From: Berghia stephanieae
Taxonomy: Eukaryota > Mollusca > Gastropoda > Nudibranchia > Aeolidiidae
NCBI GenBank assembly: GCA_034508935.3
Contig: CM067453.1
Location: forward strand, 3,837,690 to 3,901,689
Direction: 5' to 3'
Length of the DNA stretch: 64,000 bases
This document shows, piece after piece, positions 1 to 10,139 of the stretch. The notes under the pieces were generated by a model. The model was not told the DNA's origin. It made no database searches and saw only the letters and a list, made by a program, of their open reading frames with translations. Every line of letters begins with the position of its first letter. Position 1 is the stretch's first letter. The position numbers were made by a program, and so were the translations under genes.

Positions 1-33
1 ATGGCCAGGTGCTCACTTAACACCTGAGTACGT

Positions 34-35
34 CG

Positions 36-85
<50 letters not shown>
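34..85. repeat. (CAT)n microsatellite
   Basis: A pure run of the triplet ATC/CAT opens the window. Apparent poly-Met reading on the opposite strand is a product of the triplet and not a protein. Confidence 0.95.
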
Positions 86-140
86 TCTACATTTCTATGT
101 TCTATTTTATTTATGAACCTTTTTTCCCCAATAATATCTC

Positions 141-142
<2 letters not shown>

Positions 143-233
<91 letters not shown>

Positions 234-297
234 CTCTAACTCTCTCTCTCTATCTCTCTCTCTCTCATACACTCTTACACACACACACACACACACA

Positions 298-329
<32 letters not shown>

Positions 330-375
330 ATCTCTCTCTGTCTTCATCTATCTTTCTATCTATATCAATTAATCT
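143..375. repeat. Compound (CT)n/(CA)n microsatellite
   Basis: Alternating blocks of CT and CA dinucleotides with a few interruptions form a polypyrimidine-rich compound microsatellite. Reading frames through it give Ser-Leu or Thr-His repeats and are not genes. The next 480 bases (376-860) are A-rich with short CA runs, and I see no feature in them. Confidence 0.95.
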
Positions 376-860
376 GTCATAAGCAAACACACACAAAAAC
401 AGATATACACATACACACGACACAGACATGTTTTCTAGCAAACAAGCACATAACATACACACATAAATCAAAGCAAACATAACATTCTATATCTAAGCAA
501 ACACGCAACAAACCCCTGTCTTATTTACGTTCAATATTTGCTTATGGTGCGTGCTTACCTGTTGTCCACATGTAAATAAGCACACAATAAATGTGTAAAT
601 TTACCTGTGTACACACACACACACACGTCAATAAAACACATTCAGAGTAGAGAGATCAATACGCGATCATTGTAAACAAACAATATCTATCCAGATGCGT
701 TAGCTCACATTGAAATAGTGTCCATTTTATCTTCTACATCTAATTTTTGATGTTAAAGGTAGTGCAATAGGCACATGAAATGTAATAACGCCTTTGTCTT
801 ATGGGCCTTTTGGCTACTTCATTCTCTCTGTCTACGGCTACTAACATACTATTAATTATT

Positions 861-1152
861 GTGCGGCTATGTGCTCTTGTGGAATGACACTCGCTTTCGG
901 ATCGGAAGGTCCTGGGTTCGAGGCAGCCTCGCTCGGCGCATAGTTGAGAGTCCTTGGAGAAGGCTCTTTACTCACATTCTCTCACCGTACTCAGGTGTAA
1001 AATGAGTACATTGCCGTTAACAACGTTGTCTCTGTCCGAAAAAATTGTAACATCGCCTAACAGTAACAGGCCTAAATGTTAAATGTTGCTGTTGGCAGGG
1101 ACCCCTTGTAAAGCGCTTTGAGCACATTTAGTGGATATTGCGCTATATAAAA
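861..1152 (+). mobile_element. SINE family A, full-length copy with tRNA-like head
   Basis: The head (about 861-925) has tRNA-like pol III boxes, with a B-box match GGGTTCGAGGC. A family-specific body follows, with the motif ACTCACATTCTCTCACCGTA. The tail includes AAGCGCTTTGAGCACATTTA and ends in GCGCTATATAAA, a tail type common in SINEs of marine animals. Other copies in this window, all minus unless stated, are at 2172-2475, 3670-3782, 5508-5793, 10235-10316, 11163-11300 (+), 17985-18335, 21682-21735 and 23126-23342. Family recognition rests on alignment by eye among these copies; I cannot give a database name. Confidence 0.85.
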
Positions 1153-1318
1153 TCTCGTTTTTACAGCTATTTTTTTTTTTTTGGTTTCTGAAAACGTGTG
1201 TGTATGGAACAGTGCCAGAAAAACATTAAAAAAAAAAAACAAGGAAAATGAAAAACAACACAATCCTAAAAAGATAAGTCCAGGCGGGAAGTTTTGTGTT
1301 TGTTTTGTTTGGGTTTGA

Positions 1319-1319
1319 T

Positions 1320-1350
<31 letters not shown>

Positions 1351-1399
1351 GCGAGGGGGGGGGTTTGGATTGGGTTTTTTTGTTTTTTGTTTTTGCGGG

Positions 1400-1440
<41 letters not shown>

Positions 1441-1457
1441 TGTGGAGGGGGGGGGGG
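1319..1457. repeat. Poly-T/poly-G and (GT)n low-complexity tract
   Basis: A T-run is followed by about 21 consecutive G, more G-rich sequence, then (TG)n and another G-run. Such a tract can form G-quadruplexes and is prone to length error in assemblies. Confidence 0.9.
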
Positions 1458-1567
1458 TGACTATTTTTACGTTTTAATTCTATATTATTTTCTGCTTTAT
1501 GTGGATCTGATTCATTAAAAAGAAAACCTAGTCCCACCGAGTCATTAGGCCCATGGAGCCTTAGTTT

Positions 1568-1814
1568 ATGTCAGTTTCTGTAGCGTGAAAAGGACAATAG
1601 CAATTGCTTGCTATCCTTTGGAAAGGACGCTAGTCTATCGCAAAGTACTTTCCACCAGATCTTAGAGACTCAGCTATCCAAATACTGCTGGGTCGAAGAC
1701 TGCTTGATGGGTGGGGGGGGGGGAGGTCAGGAAAAATCTCCACTGCATCCGGGATCGATCTTGATCCCTTTGGGTGTGAATCGAGTGCTCTGCCAACTAA
1801 GCTATTGGATCCCC
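1568..1814 (-). mobile_element. SINE family C, copy with tRNA-like head
   Basis: Read on the minus strand, the element begins with a tRNA-like head containing TAGCTTAGTTGGCAGAGCA (A box) and GATCGATCCC (B-box-like). The body includes the complement of GCAAAGTACTTTCCA and of AAAGGACAATAGCAATTG. A second copy lies at 10576-10766 with the same order of parts. This copy carries a poly-G interruption near 1710-1720. It is a tRNA-derived SINE; the B box is imperfect. Confidence 0.75.
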
Positions 1815-1843
1815 ACTGAATCATAAATGCATTTGAGCATCAT

Positions 1844-2106
1844 TTAACTCTCTCCTTACCAGCCATTTTCAGGATTTCCCCCAAAATTTCACACCAAACT
1901 AACACAAAAATTTATTTTTTTTATCACTCAAACACAATAGCAGTAAGTTCTTGAGATAAGTATTTTCTTTAGCAGAACATGCTCTACAACACACTGTTCA
2001 TTTTCTTTAAATTTTATGATGTACAAAAGAAATTTGAATAAGAAAAATGTTGGTTGTACCGTAATGAATGTGACGATTTTCCTATAGTTGGTAAGGAGAG
2101 GGTTAA
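1844..2106. mobile_element. MITE family 1 (TTAA-flanked, 255 bp)
   Basis: The left end reads TTAA then CTCTCTCCTTACCA, and the right end reads TGGTAAGGAGAGGG then TTAA. These are near-perfect terminal inverted repeats flanked by TTAA. TTAA target duplications are the signature of piggyBac-type transposons, so this is probably a non-autonomous derivative. The interior (1862-2088) is AT-rich and non-coding. Confidence 0.8.
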
Positions 2107-2171
2107 GAACAAATTCTTACACTAGTGCCCTGTCCTGAATTGATTAATCATAAATTTAAAAAAAATACAAT

Positions 2172-2475
2172 TGAGCTTTATATAGCACAATATCCACTAA
2201 ATGTGCTCAAAGCGCTTTACAAGGGGTCCCTGGCCAACAGCAGCACGTAACATGTAGAATGGGACATGACGTCTGTTAGGCGATATTACAAAAAAAAAAT
2301 TCGGACAGAGAAAACGCTGTTAACGCGGTCAGGTAGTCATTTTACACCTGAGTACGATGAGAGAATATGAGTAAAGAGTCTTTTCCAAGGACTCAACTAT
2401 GCGCCGAGCGAGGCTCGAACCCAGGACCTTCCGATCCGAAAGCGAGTGTCATCCCACAAGACCACATAGCCGCAC
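2172..2475 (-). mobile_element. SINE family A, near full-length copy
   Basis: The copy runs from the tail, the complement of GCGCTTTGAGCACATTTAGT near 2196-2215, to the tRNA-like head ending GTGCGGCTATGTGG on the minus strand. All family blocks are present in order. It lies 66 bp beyond MITE family 1. Confidence 0.85.
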
Positions 2476-2919
2476 AATTAATCGTGACGCGATTCGGAAC
2501 ATTTTAGGAATTCCAAGAAGTCAGAGTGTAAGAATTGTATCATTCATAAAAGCCTTCAACAGCCATGACGTCACTTCCCTCGTAAAGCGCATCGTAACTT
2601 AGTAACTGGTTCTAAACTATCGGAACAATGGCGGACGCCCTTATGAAATATTTCTCATACGTACGAGTATAAAAGTGTATCCAGAGAAGAAGAACATTAT
2701 AAATCTGATCATGTTTTGACTATTGTACATTCCCATCATATGGCATGTGAAAACATTCTAGCCAGCATGAAGAATAAAAAGCACCTGATTGCATTTGTTT
2801 AGAACTAAGCCGCTCGTTGCTGGGCGGAAGTGACATCAGACTATTGAATCTAATTCCAAGAAGCAAGAGTGTAAAAATCGTATAATTTATAAATGTACGG
2901 CGGATCAAAACTCTGAAGT
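2476..2919. other. Intervening sequence with a diverged direct repeat
   Basis: No gene is seen here. About 45 bases around 2507 (containing ATTCCAAGAAG and AGAGTGTAA) recur in diverged form around 2849, 341 bp downstream. This may be an old duplication or two copies of a short element. Confidence 0.45.
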
Positions 2920-3425
2920 ATATATGTGGCTTAGAAGCTCACAACATTGCCATCCGGAAGTATAACGGACCAACATTCAAAACTATGTTTATAGATAGAA
3001 TGCGCTTGGCCAAGGAGTTCACAACATTGCCATCCGGAAGTATAACGGACCAACATTCAAAACTATGTGTATAGATAGAATGCGCTTGACCAAGGAGTTC
3101 ACAACATTGCCATCCGGAAGTATAACGGACCAACATTCAAAACTATGTGTATAGATAGAATGCGCTTGGCCAAGGAGTTCACAACATTGCCATCCGAAAG
3201 TATAACGGACCAACATTCAAAACTATGTGTATAGATAGAATGCGCTTGGCCAAGGAGTTCACAACATTGCCATCCGGAAGTATAACGGACCAACATTCAA
3301 AACTATGTTTATACTTGAACGGTTATAGTCTGGTTAATAGAGTTAAGTGAGAATTACTCATAAACGCGGATGGCAAAAATCAATGACAAAGACATGAGTG
3401 ACGTCAACTTCCTTCTATCTATAAA
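2920..3425 (+). mobile_element. MITE family 3 copy with internally expanded head
   Basis: The family 3 order is a head (AGAAGCTCACAACATTGCC, then CCGGAAGTATAACGGACCAA), a middle (AGTGAGAATTACTCATAAAC), and a tail with GTGACGTCA followed by TTCTATCTATA. In complete copies the ends are TATAGATAG and CTATCTATA inverted repeats (see 6083-6275). In this copy the head has been multiplied into an 80-bp tandem array. Confidence 0.7.
2941..3313. repeat. 80-bp tandem repeat, about 4.7 near-identical units
   Basis: Units begin ACAACATTGCCATCC at 2941, 3021, 3101, 3181 and 3261, an exact 80-base period. Each contains CGGACCAACATTCAAAACTA and ATAGATAGAATGCGCTTGG. Units differ at only a few bases, so the expansion is recent. 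Each unit is the head of MITE family 3. Overlapping minus-strand reading frames repeating with the same period are by-products. Confidence 0.95.
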
Positions 3426-3669
3426 ACCAGTACAGAAAACTCTGTGTAAACTTAAACGCTTATAATAATATTTTGATCGAGAAAATCGTGTGATAACTCG
3501 TCATCCATTTGGCGATATGAAACAATAACAATGATCAGAGAGAGGTCGAAATCATTCACGTTATTGTGTATAAACAACCAACTATGTTTGTCCGAGCACG
3601 TGTAAAGGTGTGTCACAAATTCCCTGTTTTGATTTGTAAAAAATCAACTGGTTTATTGGTTTTAGAGCA

Positions 3670-3782
3670 TATTGAGCGCAATATCCACTAAATGTGCTCA
3701 GAGCACTTTACAAGGGGTCCCCAGGCAACAGTAACAATTAACGTGTAGGACGAGACATGACGCCTGTTAGGCGATATTACAT
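3670..3782 (-). mobile_element. SINE family A, tail fragment
   Basis: Only the 3' part is present, from the complement of ATTTAGTGGATATTGCGC to the CGCCTAACAGGCG block. The tRNA-like head is absent. I see no feature in the 240 bases upstream of it. Confidence 0.75.
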
Positions 3783-4070
3783 TTAATTACTGGTTAATTA
3801 ATCGTGCAGGTGTCATGCTTAGAGTTTTGGAAATTAACACAGGATTAAAAGAGGGGATAGGGATATAGAAAAGCGGATGTGGGGTGAGCGCGGGGGTGGG
3901 GGGGGGGGGTTAAAGATGAAAGAAAAGGGAGTAGAGAATGACATAATCCGGTTTATATTTGAAGTTAGTGAAGAAATAATTCATTTGAAATTATATTATA
4001 GAGCACGCTTTAGTTCCTGTCTTAAACAAGTATATAAACACCCCCCCCCCCCAACTCACACACAGATGTA

Positions 4071-4187
4071 TATAATACATTTGAAGTATAATTATGATTA
4101 TTTAAGATCTACAACAATGTTTCAAGCTAACGCATGACAGAATGTTGTAGAAGTTAAATAATCATAATTGTACTTCAAATGTGTTAT
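4071..4187. repeat. Long hairpin (fold-back), arms about 47 bp
   Basis: The left arm (about 4071-4117, containing CATTTGAAGTATAATTATGA) and the right arm (about 4141-4187) are reverse complements with roughly four mismatches. They are separated by a loop of about 23 bases. It may be a fold-back element or MITE relic. Nothing shows that it is transcribed. Confidence 0.85.
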
Positions 4188-4280
4188 AAATAGCTCCCTT
4201 TATCAAAAAGTTGAGCACTATTATTTCATGGTTTTTGTTTTTATAATATATATAATATAATATAAAATATATATATATAT

Positions 4281-4460
4281 GAAGCTAAGAAGCTCATAAC
4301 ATTGCCATCCGGAAGTATAACGGACCAACACAGAAAACTATGTGTAACCATGAACTTTTATAGTCTGGATAATACAGTTTAGTGAGAAAATTACTCATAA
4401 ATACAGAGAGCAAAAACCAATAAGAAAGACCAGAGTGACGCCATCTTGGTTTTATCTATA
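4281..4460 (+). mobile_element. MITE family 3 copy
   Basis: It starts GAAGCTAAGAAGCTCATAAC and shows the conserved CCGGAAGTATAACGGACCAA and the AGTTTAGTGAG middle. It ends near TTTTATCTATAG. It is diverged in the tail, where the usual TGACGTCA reads TGACGCCA. Confidence 0.8.
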
Positions 4461-4840
<380 letters not shown>

Positions 4841-5003
4841 CAAGGACCCACCCCCCACCCCCACCCCAACCCCTTTCTCCAGTGCATTCTAAATCTTGAC
4901 AGGAAAGGGTTCTCAGAGCCCAGACGGCGCTTGTGACACGTTTTAATTCTTTGGGCCCCAGTATAATTGACAAAAGATGATAGTGATGGATGGCGAGTGG
5001 ATT

Positions 5004-5241
5004 CTAACTCACTCAACCCTAACACCGACTATATCCGTAGTTTACCCGGGTGACTTTTACCCATGACTATTTATTACATTTTTCTGGGACAAATTATAGG
5101 CGTAGTATCAAAGCTAATGTTTTTTAGGTTTTGCATGTTAATGATAGTTGAATAAAACTGTCTATGTACAAATGCTCATATTTAATACTTTTTTTTCCAA
5201 TATTGAAAAATAGCAAAAATCTCTAGGATTGAGTGAGTTAA
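5004..5241. mobile_element. MITE family 2 (TTAA-type), copy 1
   Basis: The left end is CTCACTCAACCCTA after CTAA, and the right end is TAGGATTGAGTGAG before TTAA, giving inverted repeats of about 14 bp. The interior shares GACTATTTATTACATTTTTC and other blocks, in opposite orientation, with the copy at 10319-10571. The left TTAA has one substitution. Confidence 0.8.
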
Positions 5242-5507
5242 CGTGAGAGGATTAACAAGTTGAGATCAGACCTTTAAAAGGACAACAAAAGGATAGAATA
5301 AACAGCAAGATATACACCTCAAGTCCCAAACCAAGAATTCGAGGAATCGCGGGTCAAATGTGCGAAGGTCTCGTCCTCGTCCCTGGCAATTGATGATTTA
5401 TTTGTCGTAGAACTTGTTATTTTAAAAAAATTGGATTTTCCCATTGTTTATCGTATTGCAATCTTTCATCGTCAGTACAGGAGCCAGCATTTTCCATAGA
5501 CAAAACA

Positions 5508-5793
5508 AACTGAGCTTTTGTGTAGCTCAATATTCACTGAACATGCGCAAAGAGCTATACAAAGGCTCACTGACGAACAGCAACGTGTAACATGTAGAAT
5601 GAGACATGACGCCTGATCGATATGACATTTTTTCCGACAGAGACAGGTATTCCTTTTACATCTGAGTACCGTGAGAGAATGTGAGTATAGAATCGTTTCC
5701 AAGGACTCAACTATGCGCCAAGCGAGGCTCGAACCCAGGACCTTTCGATCCGAAAGCGAGTGTCATACCACAAGACACATAACAAATGTCAAC
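5508..5793 (-). mobile_element. SINE family A, diverged copy
   Basis: The tail starts with the complement of TATTGAGCTACACAAAAGCT and the body and tRNA-like head follow, including the complement of GGTTCGAGCCTC. It is more diverged than the copy at 2172-2475, and the head is cut short at its 5' end. The sequence at 5242-5507 before it shows no recognised feature. Confidence 0.8.
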
Positions 5794-5904
5794 CTTCACT
5801 GTAAAGACTTTGACGTAGAATGTGACATTCCGATATGGACCACGGCCTTCGTCAACTGATGGCTTGACATTGACCAGCAAATGACGTCAAAAGACAAATC
5901 TTTG

Positions 5905-6410
5905 GCAACAAAAGAAAACAAATCGTAAGTTGTATTCAAAGGGATCACTTGTTTCATTGACCACTACTAAAGGCAACTCACTAGCGGTACACAAACCTAA
6001 AAATAACGTCAAATTATGGGTCTTAGCGCAGTCATCGTTAACATATATATTATATAGCCTGACACAAGAACCCACTAGGACTTATAGATAGTATGCGCTT
6101 GGCTAAGAAGCTCATAACATTGCCATCCGGAAGTATAACGGACCAACACAAAAATTGTGTGTATCCATGAAAGTTTATTGTCAGGTTAATACAGTTCAGT
6201 GAGCATTACTCATAAACGCGGATGGCAAAAAACAATGACAAAGACCCGAGTGACGTCATCTTCGAACTATCTATAGTTTGATGTTATTTTTAAGGTTTTT
6301 GCACCGTCTCGTGAGTTGTCTTCAGTCGAGCTCAAGGTAACAAGGGATTCCTTTGTTTGAGCTATTGAATACAACTCACGGTTTGTTTTCTTTTGTGGTC
6401 AGTGTCAGGC
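5905..6410. repeat. Inverted repeat arms flanking a MITE
   Basis: The left arm (about 5905-6020, with AAAAGAAAACAAATCGTAAG) is matched in reverse complement by a right arm (about 6290-6405, with CTCACGGTTTGTTTTCTTTT). A MITE family 3 copy lies between them. The arms are diverged, so this looks like an old palindromic element or an inverted duplication with a later insertion. Confidence 0.6.
6083..6275 (+). mobile_element. MITE family 3, complete reference copy
   Basis: It begins TATAGATAGTATGCGCTTGG and ends GAACTATCTATA, giving 9-10 bp terminal inverted repeats over a total of 193 bp. The interior carries the CCGGAAGTATAACGGACCAA block, ACTCATAAACGCGGATGGCA and the palindrome TGACGTCA. It has no coding capacity. 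The transposon superfamily is not clear from the ends alone. Confidence 0.85.
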
Positions 6411-6486
6411 TATAGAGAGTATGCGCTTGGCTAAGAAGCTCATAACATTGCCATCCGGAAGTAAAACGGACCAACACCTATCTATA
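6411..6486 (+). mobile_element. MITE family 3, short deleted copy
   Basis: It has the head (TATAGAGAGTATGCGCTTGG to ACGGACCAACACC) joined directly to a TATCTATA tail, so the middle is deleted. Confidence 0.75.
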
Positions 6487-6530
6487 GCCGGATACTAAAA
6501 CCATCTTAGATCGTCGCCATCGTTAACTTA

Positions 6531-6704
6531 TATAGATAGTTCGAAGATGACATCACTCAGGTCTTTGTTATTGTTTTTTGCCATCCGCGTTTATGAGTAA
6601 TGCTCACTGAACTGTATTAACCTGACTATAAACGTTAATGGATAACACAGTTTTTTTGTGTTGGTCCGTTATACTTCCGGATGGCAATGTTATGAGCTTC
6701 TTAG
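6531..6704 (-). mobile_element. MITE family 3 copy broken by the 28S-LINE unit
   Basis: Reading from the tail end, TATAGATAGTTCGAAGATGA is followed by the middle and head blocks in reverse complement, as far as GAGCTTCTTAG. The head stops abruptly at 6704, where 28S sequence begins. The missing head is not found after the LINE tail. Confidence 0.85.
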
Positions 6705-7087
6705 CAGCCTCTGGTCCATGGAGTAATGTAGGTAAGGGAAGTCGGCAAAATGAATCCGTAACTTCGGGAGAAGGATTGGCTCTGAGGGCCGGGACGGTCG
6801 GGCTAGGGGAGGAAGCGGGCAGAACCGCACGCACCCTGAGGGGACACTCCGAGGGGGAGAGACGTGCGCGGAAACCCGTGGGGGCCCCGGGCCGGCGACC
6901 CGGGGCGCCTCGTTGGCTGCGCGAGGCACAACCGACGCGACCTCCGACTCACGCTGTCTCAGAACTGTCACGGACAGGGGGAATCCGACTGTCTAATTAA
7001 AACAGAGCGTCTCGACAGCCTGAAAAGGTGTTTACGGGACGTGATTTCTGCCCAGTGCTCAGAATGTCAAAGTGAAGAGATTCGCAT

Positions 7088-7146
<59 letters not shown>

Positions 7147-7713
7147 GTCTAATTAGCGACGCGCACGAACGGATTAACGAGATTCCCACTGTCCCTATCT
7201 ACGCCCGGCGAAATCACAGCCAAGGGAACGGGCTTGGTGAAATCAGCGGGGAAAGAAGACCCTGTCGAGCTTGACTCTAGTCCGACTCTGTGGAGGAGCG
7301 TGGGGGGTGTAGCATAGGCGGTAGCGTCTTCGGGCGCGACAGTGAAATACCGCTACCCCCGCGGGACCTCCACTTACCCGACGGAGTGGGGACTCGGCGC
7401 CTTCTTGCAGGTAGGAGGCGTACGAGGTTCAGACGTCAAGCCGCCGTCGCGTCGGGCTCGGGGAGTCCACCGACTCCCCCCGACGCGGTCACGACGGCGA
7501 CAGCAACCCTGCCGGGACAGCCTCGGACGGGGAGTTTGACTGGGGCGGTACATCTTCTAAAGCGCAGCGAAGGTGTCCCAAGGCGGGCTCAGCGAGGACG
7601 GAAACCTCGCGTAGAGCAAAAGGGCAAATGCCTGCTCGACCAGGATTTTCAGTACGAATACTGGCCGTGAAAGCGTGGCCTATCGATCCTTTCGACGTTG
7701 GGAGTTTCAAGCG

Positions 7714-7756
<43 letters not shown>

Positions 7757-7832
7757 GGCCAAGCGTTCATAGCGACGTCGCTGATTGATCCTGCGATGTC
7801 GGCTCTTCCTATCATTGCGAAGCAGAGTTCCT
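6705..7832 (+). rRNA. 28S rRNA fragment (partial, probably non-functional)
   Basis: About 1.1 kb corresponds to an internal part of the large-subunit rRNA. Recognisable landmarks include GTAAGGGAAGTCGGCAAA, CTCTTAAGGTAGCCAAATGC (the R2 target site, uninterrupted near 7133), GATTCCCACTGTCCCTATCT (near the R1 site) and CAGAAAAGTTACCACAGGGA. It ends with the complete stretch up to CTATCATTGCGAAGCAGAGT at 7832. Both ends are abrupt and there is no 5.8S, ITS or 18S nearby. Several normally invariant positions appear changed, for example the region around 7080-7090, so it is probably a pseudogene fragment. The 3' junction runs directly into LINE sequence. Confidence 0.9.
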
Positions 7833-10054
7833 ATATCGAGCAGGTCTGCCCTGCTATTCCTCCCAAGTCCAAGAATATAACCAGATTCAGTAGGCTACTG
7901 GTTAAGAGCGCTCAACGCTCTCTTCCACGGGGCAAACGGAAATTCTACACCCCTTGCTGGACAGCAGAGTCGGAAGAGCTGTACCGAGAGTACCAGCAGA
8001 CCCAGTCCCAGGACGCATCCGATAGACTACTTCAGTCTCTGGCAGAGGGAAGGAAGCAACGGTGGCAGGAGACCGTGGAAAGTCTCGACTTTACACACTC
8101 CAGCCGCCACGCTTGGCGTTTGATAAAGAAATTGGACCCAGATCGGAATTTCGCGAAGGCTGCACCGGAATGCGAGGCAGACACAATTGCCAAGAACATT
8201 AAGAACCGTAGTAAGCGGGTCCCTAATCAGGCTTTTGAGCGCGGTATCCGCAAGGCGTACCGTACGATTTTGGACTCGCTACCTGCGGAGGAGTCGGACT
8301 GGACGGCCCCGTTCAGTCCCCGAGAAGTGGGTGCAGCCTTAGCGAAGTGAAGAACGGCAAAGCAGCAGGGATAGATGGTGTATATCCCGATATGGTGACG
8401 CATCTGGGCCCCAGGGCACGGGCCTGGCTAGCAGAGGCAATGTCTGACATCCTTGCAAAAGGAAAGCTTCCACAAGTGTGGAAGCATGCAAAGATAGTTG
8501 CCATCCTGAAGCCAGGGAAGCCGGCGAAGGAGGCAGACAGTTACAGACCCATATCGCTGCTGAGCTGTCTTTACAAATTGTTGGAGCGTGTTCTATTAAA
8601 CCGATGGGGGCCGGTCCTAGACGCTGCCCTGCCACCTGAGCAGGCAGGCTTCAGGGAAGGGAGGTGCACCACGGAGCAGGTCATTGCCCTTACAGAGCAT
8701 ATTGAGCACGGGTTCGAGAGAAAACAGCAAACAGGTGCTGTGTTTATAGACCTATCAGCGGCGTACGATACGGTCTGGTGCGATGGGTTAATGCTCAAAC
8801 TTGCAAAAATCATAAGGTGCAAAAAGACCTTGAAGTTGTTCTCTTCGATCTTAGGGGAAAGGCAATTCCACGTCGCGCTGGGAGACGTCACGAGCAAAGT
8901 AAGGAAATTGAAGAATGGGGTCCCTCAGGGATCGGTACTTGCGCCAATGTTGTTTAACGTTTACATTAGCGATATGCCGAACACTTCCTCCCTGAGGCTG
9001 GGATACGCAGACGACTGGGCACTCGTTACTCAGAGTAAAGTGTGGACCCGTCTCGAGAGCGTACTCAGCGAGGACGTCACCAGACTCAAATCCTACTTTG
9101 ACAAGTGGTACCTGAAGATGAACACTTCAAAAACCGTGGCCACTGCATTTCACTTATGCAGTGGTTGGCACACCCGTAAACTGAATGTCCTAGTCGGGGA
9201 CCAGCCACACCCATATGAGCCGCGTCCAAAATATTTAGGGGTGACGTTGGATCGCAGCCTTACCTATCGGGTTCATCTCGAAGGGGTTGCCCGGAAGATA
9301 GAGAAACGCAACAGTCTTCTGAGGAAGCTGGCGGGATCGACTTGGGGCGCTAGCCAAGCGCTCCTGAGAACATCCGCCCTGGCACTATGCTATTCCACCG
9401 CGGAGTATTGCGCTCCAGTGTGGGGTAGAAGCAGAAACGTTGAGAAGGTCGATGTAAAACTTCGCAAGTCGATGCACATAGTGTCGGGAACGCTAGCAAC
9501 AACCCCTAGAGAATGGGGCCCGATAATGGCAGCGATCCAGCCCCCGATGTCCGGAGGGAGACCATTACGGGAAACTGGCTGAGTAAGATCAAAGAGAGAG
9601 GGAATGGGGATACCCCTCTCATGCGCATAATGAACGGTGCCCCCGTTTCGAGCCGAAATAAGTCCCGGCAACCCTTGTACGCAGAATCCCTGACTACGGA
9701 CAGAGCTGCACATACGAGATGGAAGTCGGTTTGGACGAATTCAATCCCTCGTGGGGCGGGGACCTACACTCCTCTAAGCTTGGTGAGATGTTGCCAGGCT
9801 TTGATACCAGTAAGAGGAGACACTGGGTAGCTTCGAATCGGCTTCGGTCGAGGAGCTGCCTAACGGCCGGTGCGTTACATCAGTGGGGTCTAGCTTCCTG
9901 TCCAATATGTCCACGCTGTGGGCAAGAACCCGAAACGGCAGAGCATCTAGTCGAAAGGTGTGTTGTGACGATGCTACCAGGCGGGTTCGCGACGGTGCAC
10001 GAATGCGGACCGGACTTTGCTGATTGGGTCGATCGTCATAACATAATAGTGTGA
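7833..10054 (+). pseudogene. Non-LTR retrotransposon (LINE) ORF2 remnant with reverse transcriptase
   Basis: The segment encodes the linker and reverse transcriptase of a LINE, a protein that copies element RNA into DNA at the insertion site. Visible parts are the pre-RT linker (PCWTAES, SSRHAWRLIKKLDP), the RT core with NGKAAGIDGV, YRPISLLSCLYKLLERVL, GVPQGSVLAPMLF and the catalytic YADD at about 9004-9015, the thumb region with STAEYCAPVW, and a C-terminal zinc-binding-like CPICPRCG...HLVERC at about 9897-9960. The N-terminal endonuclease is missing. The coding frame shifts near 8346 (a one-base loss restores agreement with the family order) and again in 9540-9740, so it is dead. The domain order resembles Jockey- or RTE-related LINEs; I am not sure of the clade. 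Confidence 0.85.
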
Positions 10055-10081
10055 ACCATAAGAAGCTGCTGCCTACTGCAT

Positions 10082-10083
<2 letters not shown>

Positions 10084-10139
<56 letters not shown>

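Noticed and set aside
97-382. Ser-Leu and Thr-His repeat proteins, and similar poly-His, poly-Met, poly-Leu, poly-Arg and Cys-Val frames elsewhere (11.3-12.0, 16.9-17.1, 22.3-22.7 and 42.3-42.6 kb)
   Set aside because: All lie on microsatellites and change identity with the frame read.
861-925. Functional tRNA genes at the tRNA-like heads of SINE A, B and C
   Set aside because: The heads are diverged, run into SINE bodies, occur many times and do not fold into a full cloverleaf by eye.
2939-3296. Three overlapping 65-codon minus-strand frames
   Set aside because: They are the same frame repeated every 80 bp by the tandem array.
2941-3313. CRISPR-like array
   Set aside because: The 80-bp units are identical throughout with no variable spacers, and the sequence is eukaryotic.
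6690-7815. Protein-coding frames over the 28S segment
   Set aside because: The DNA is clearly 28S rRNA; GC-rich rRNA commonly has chance open frames on both strands.
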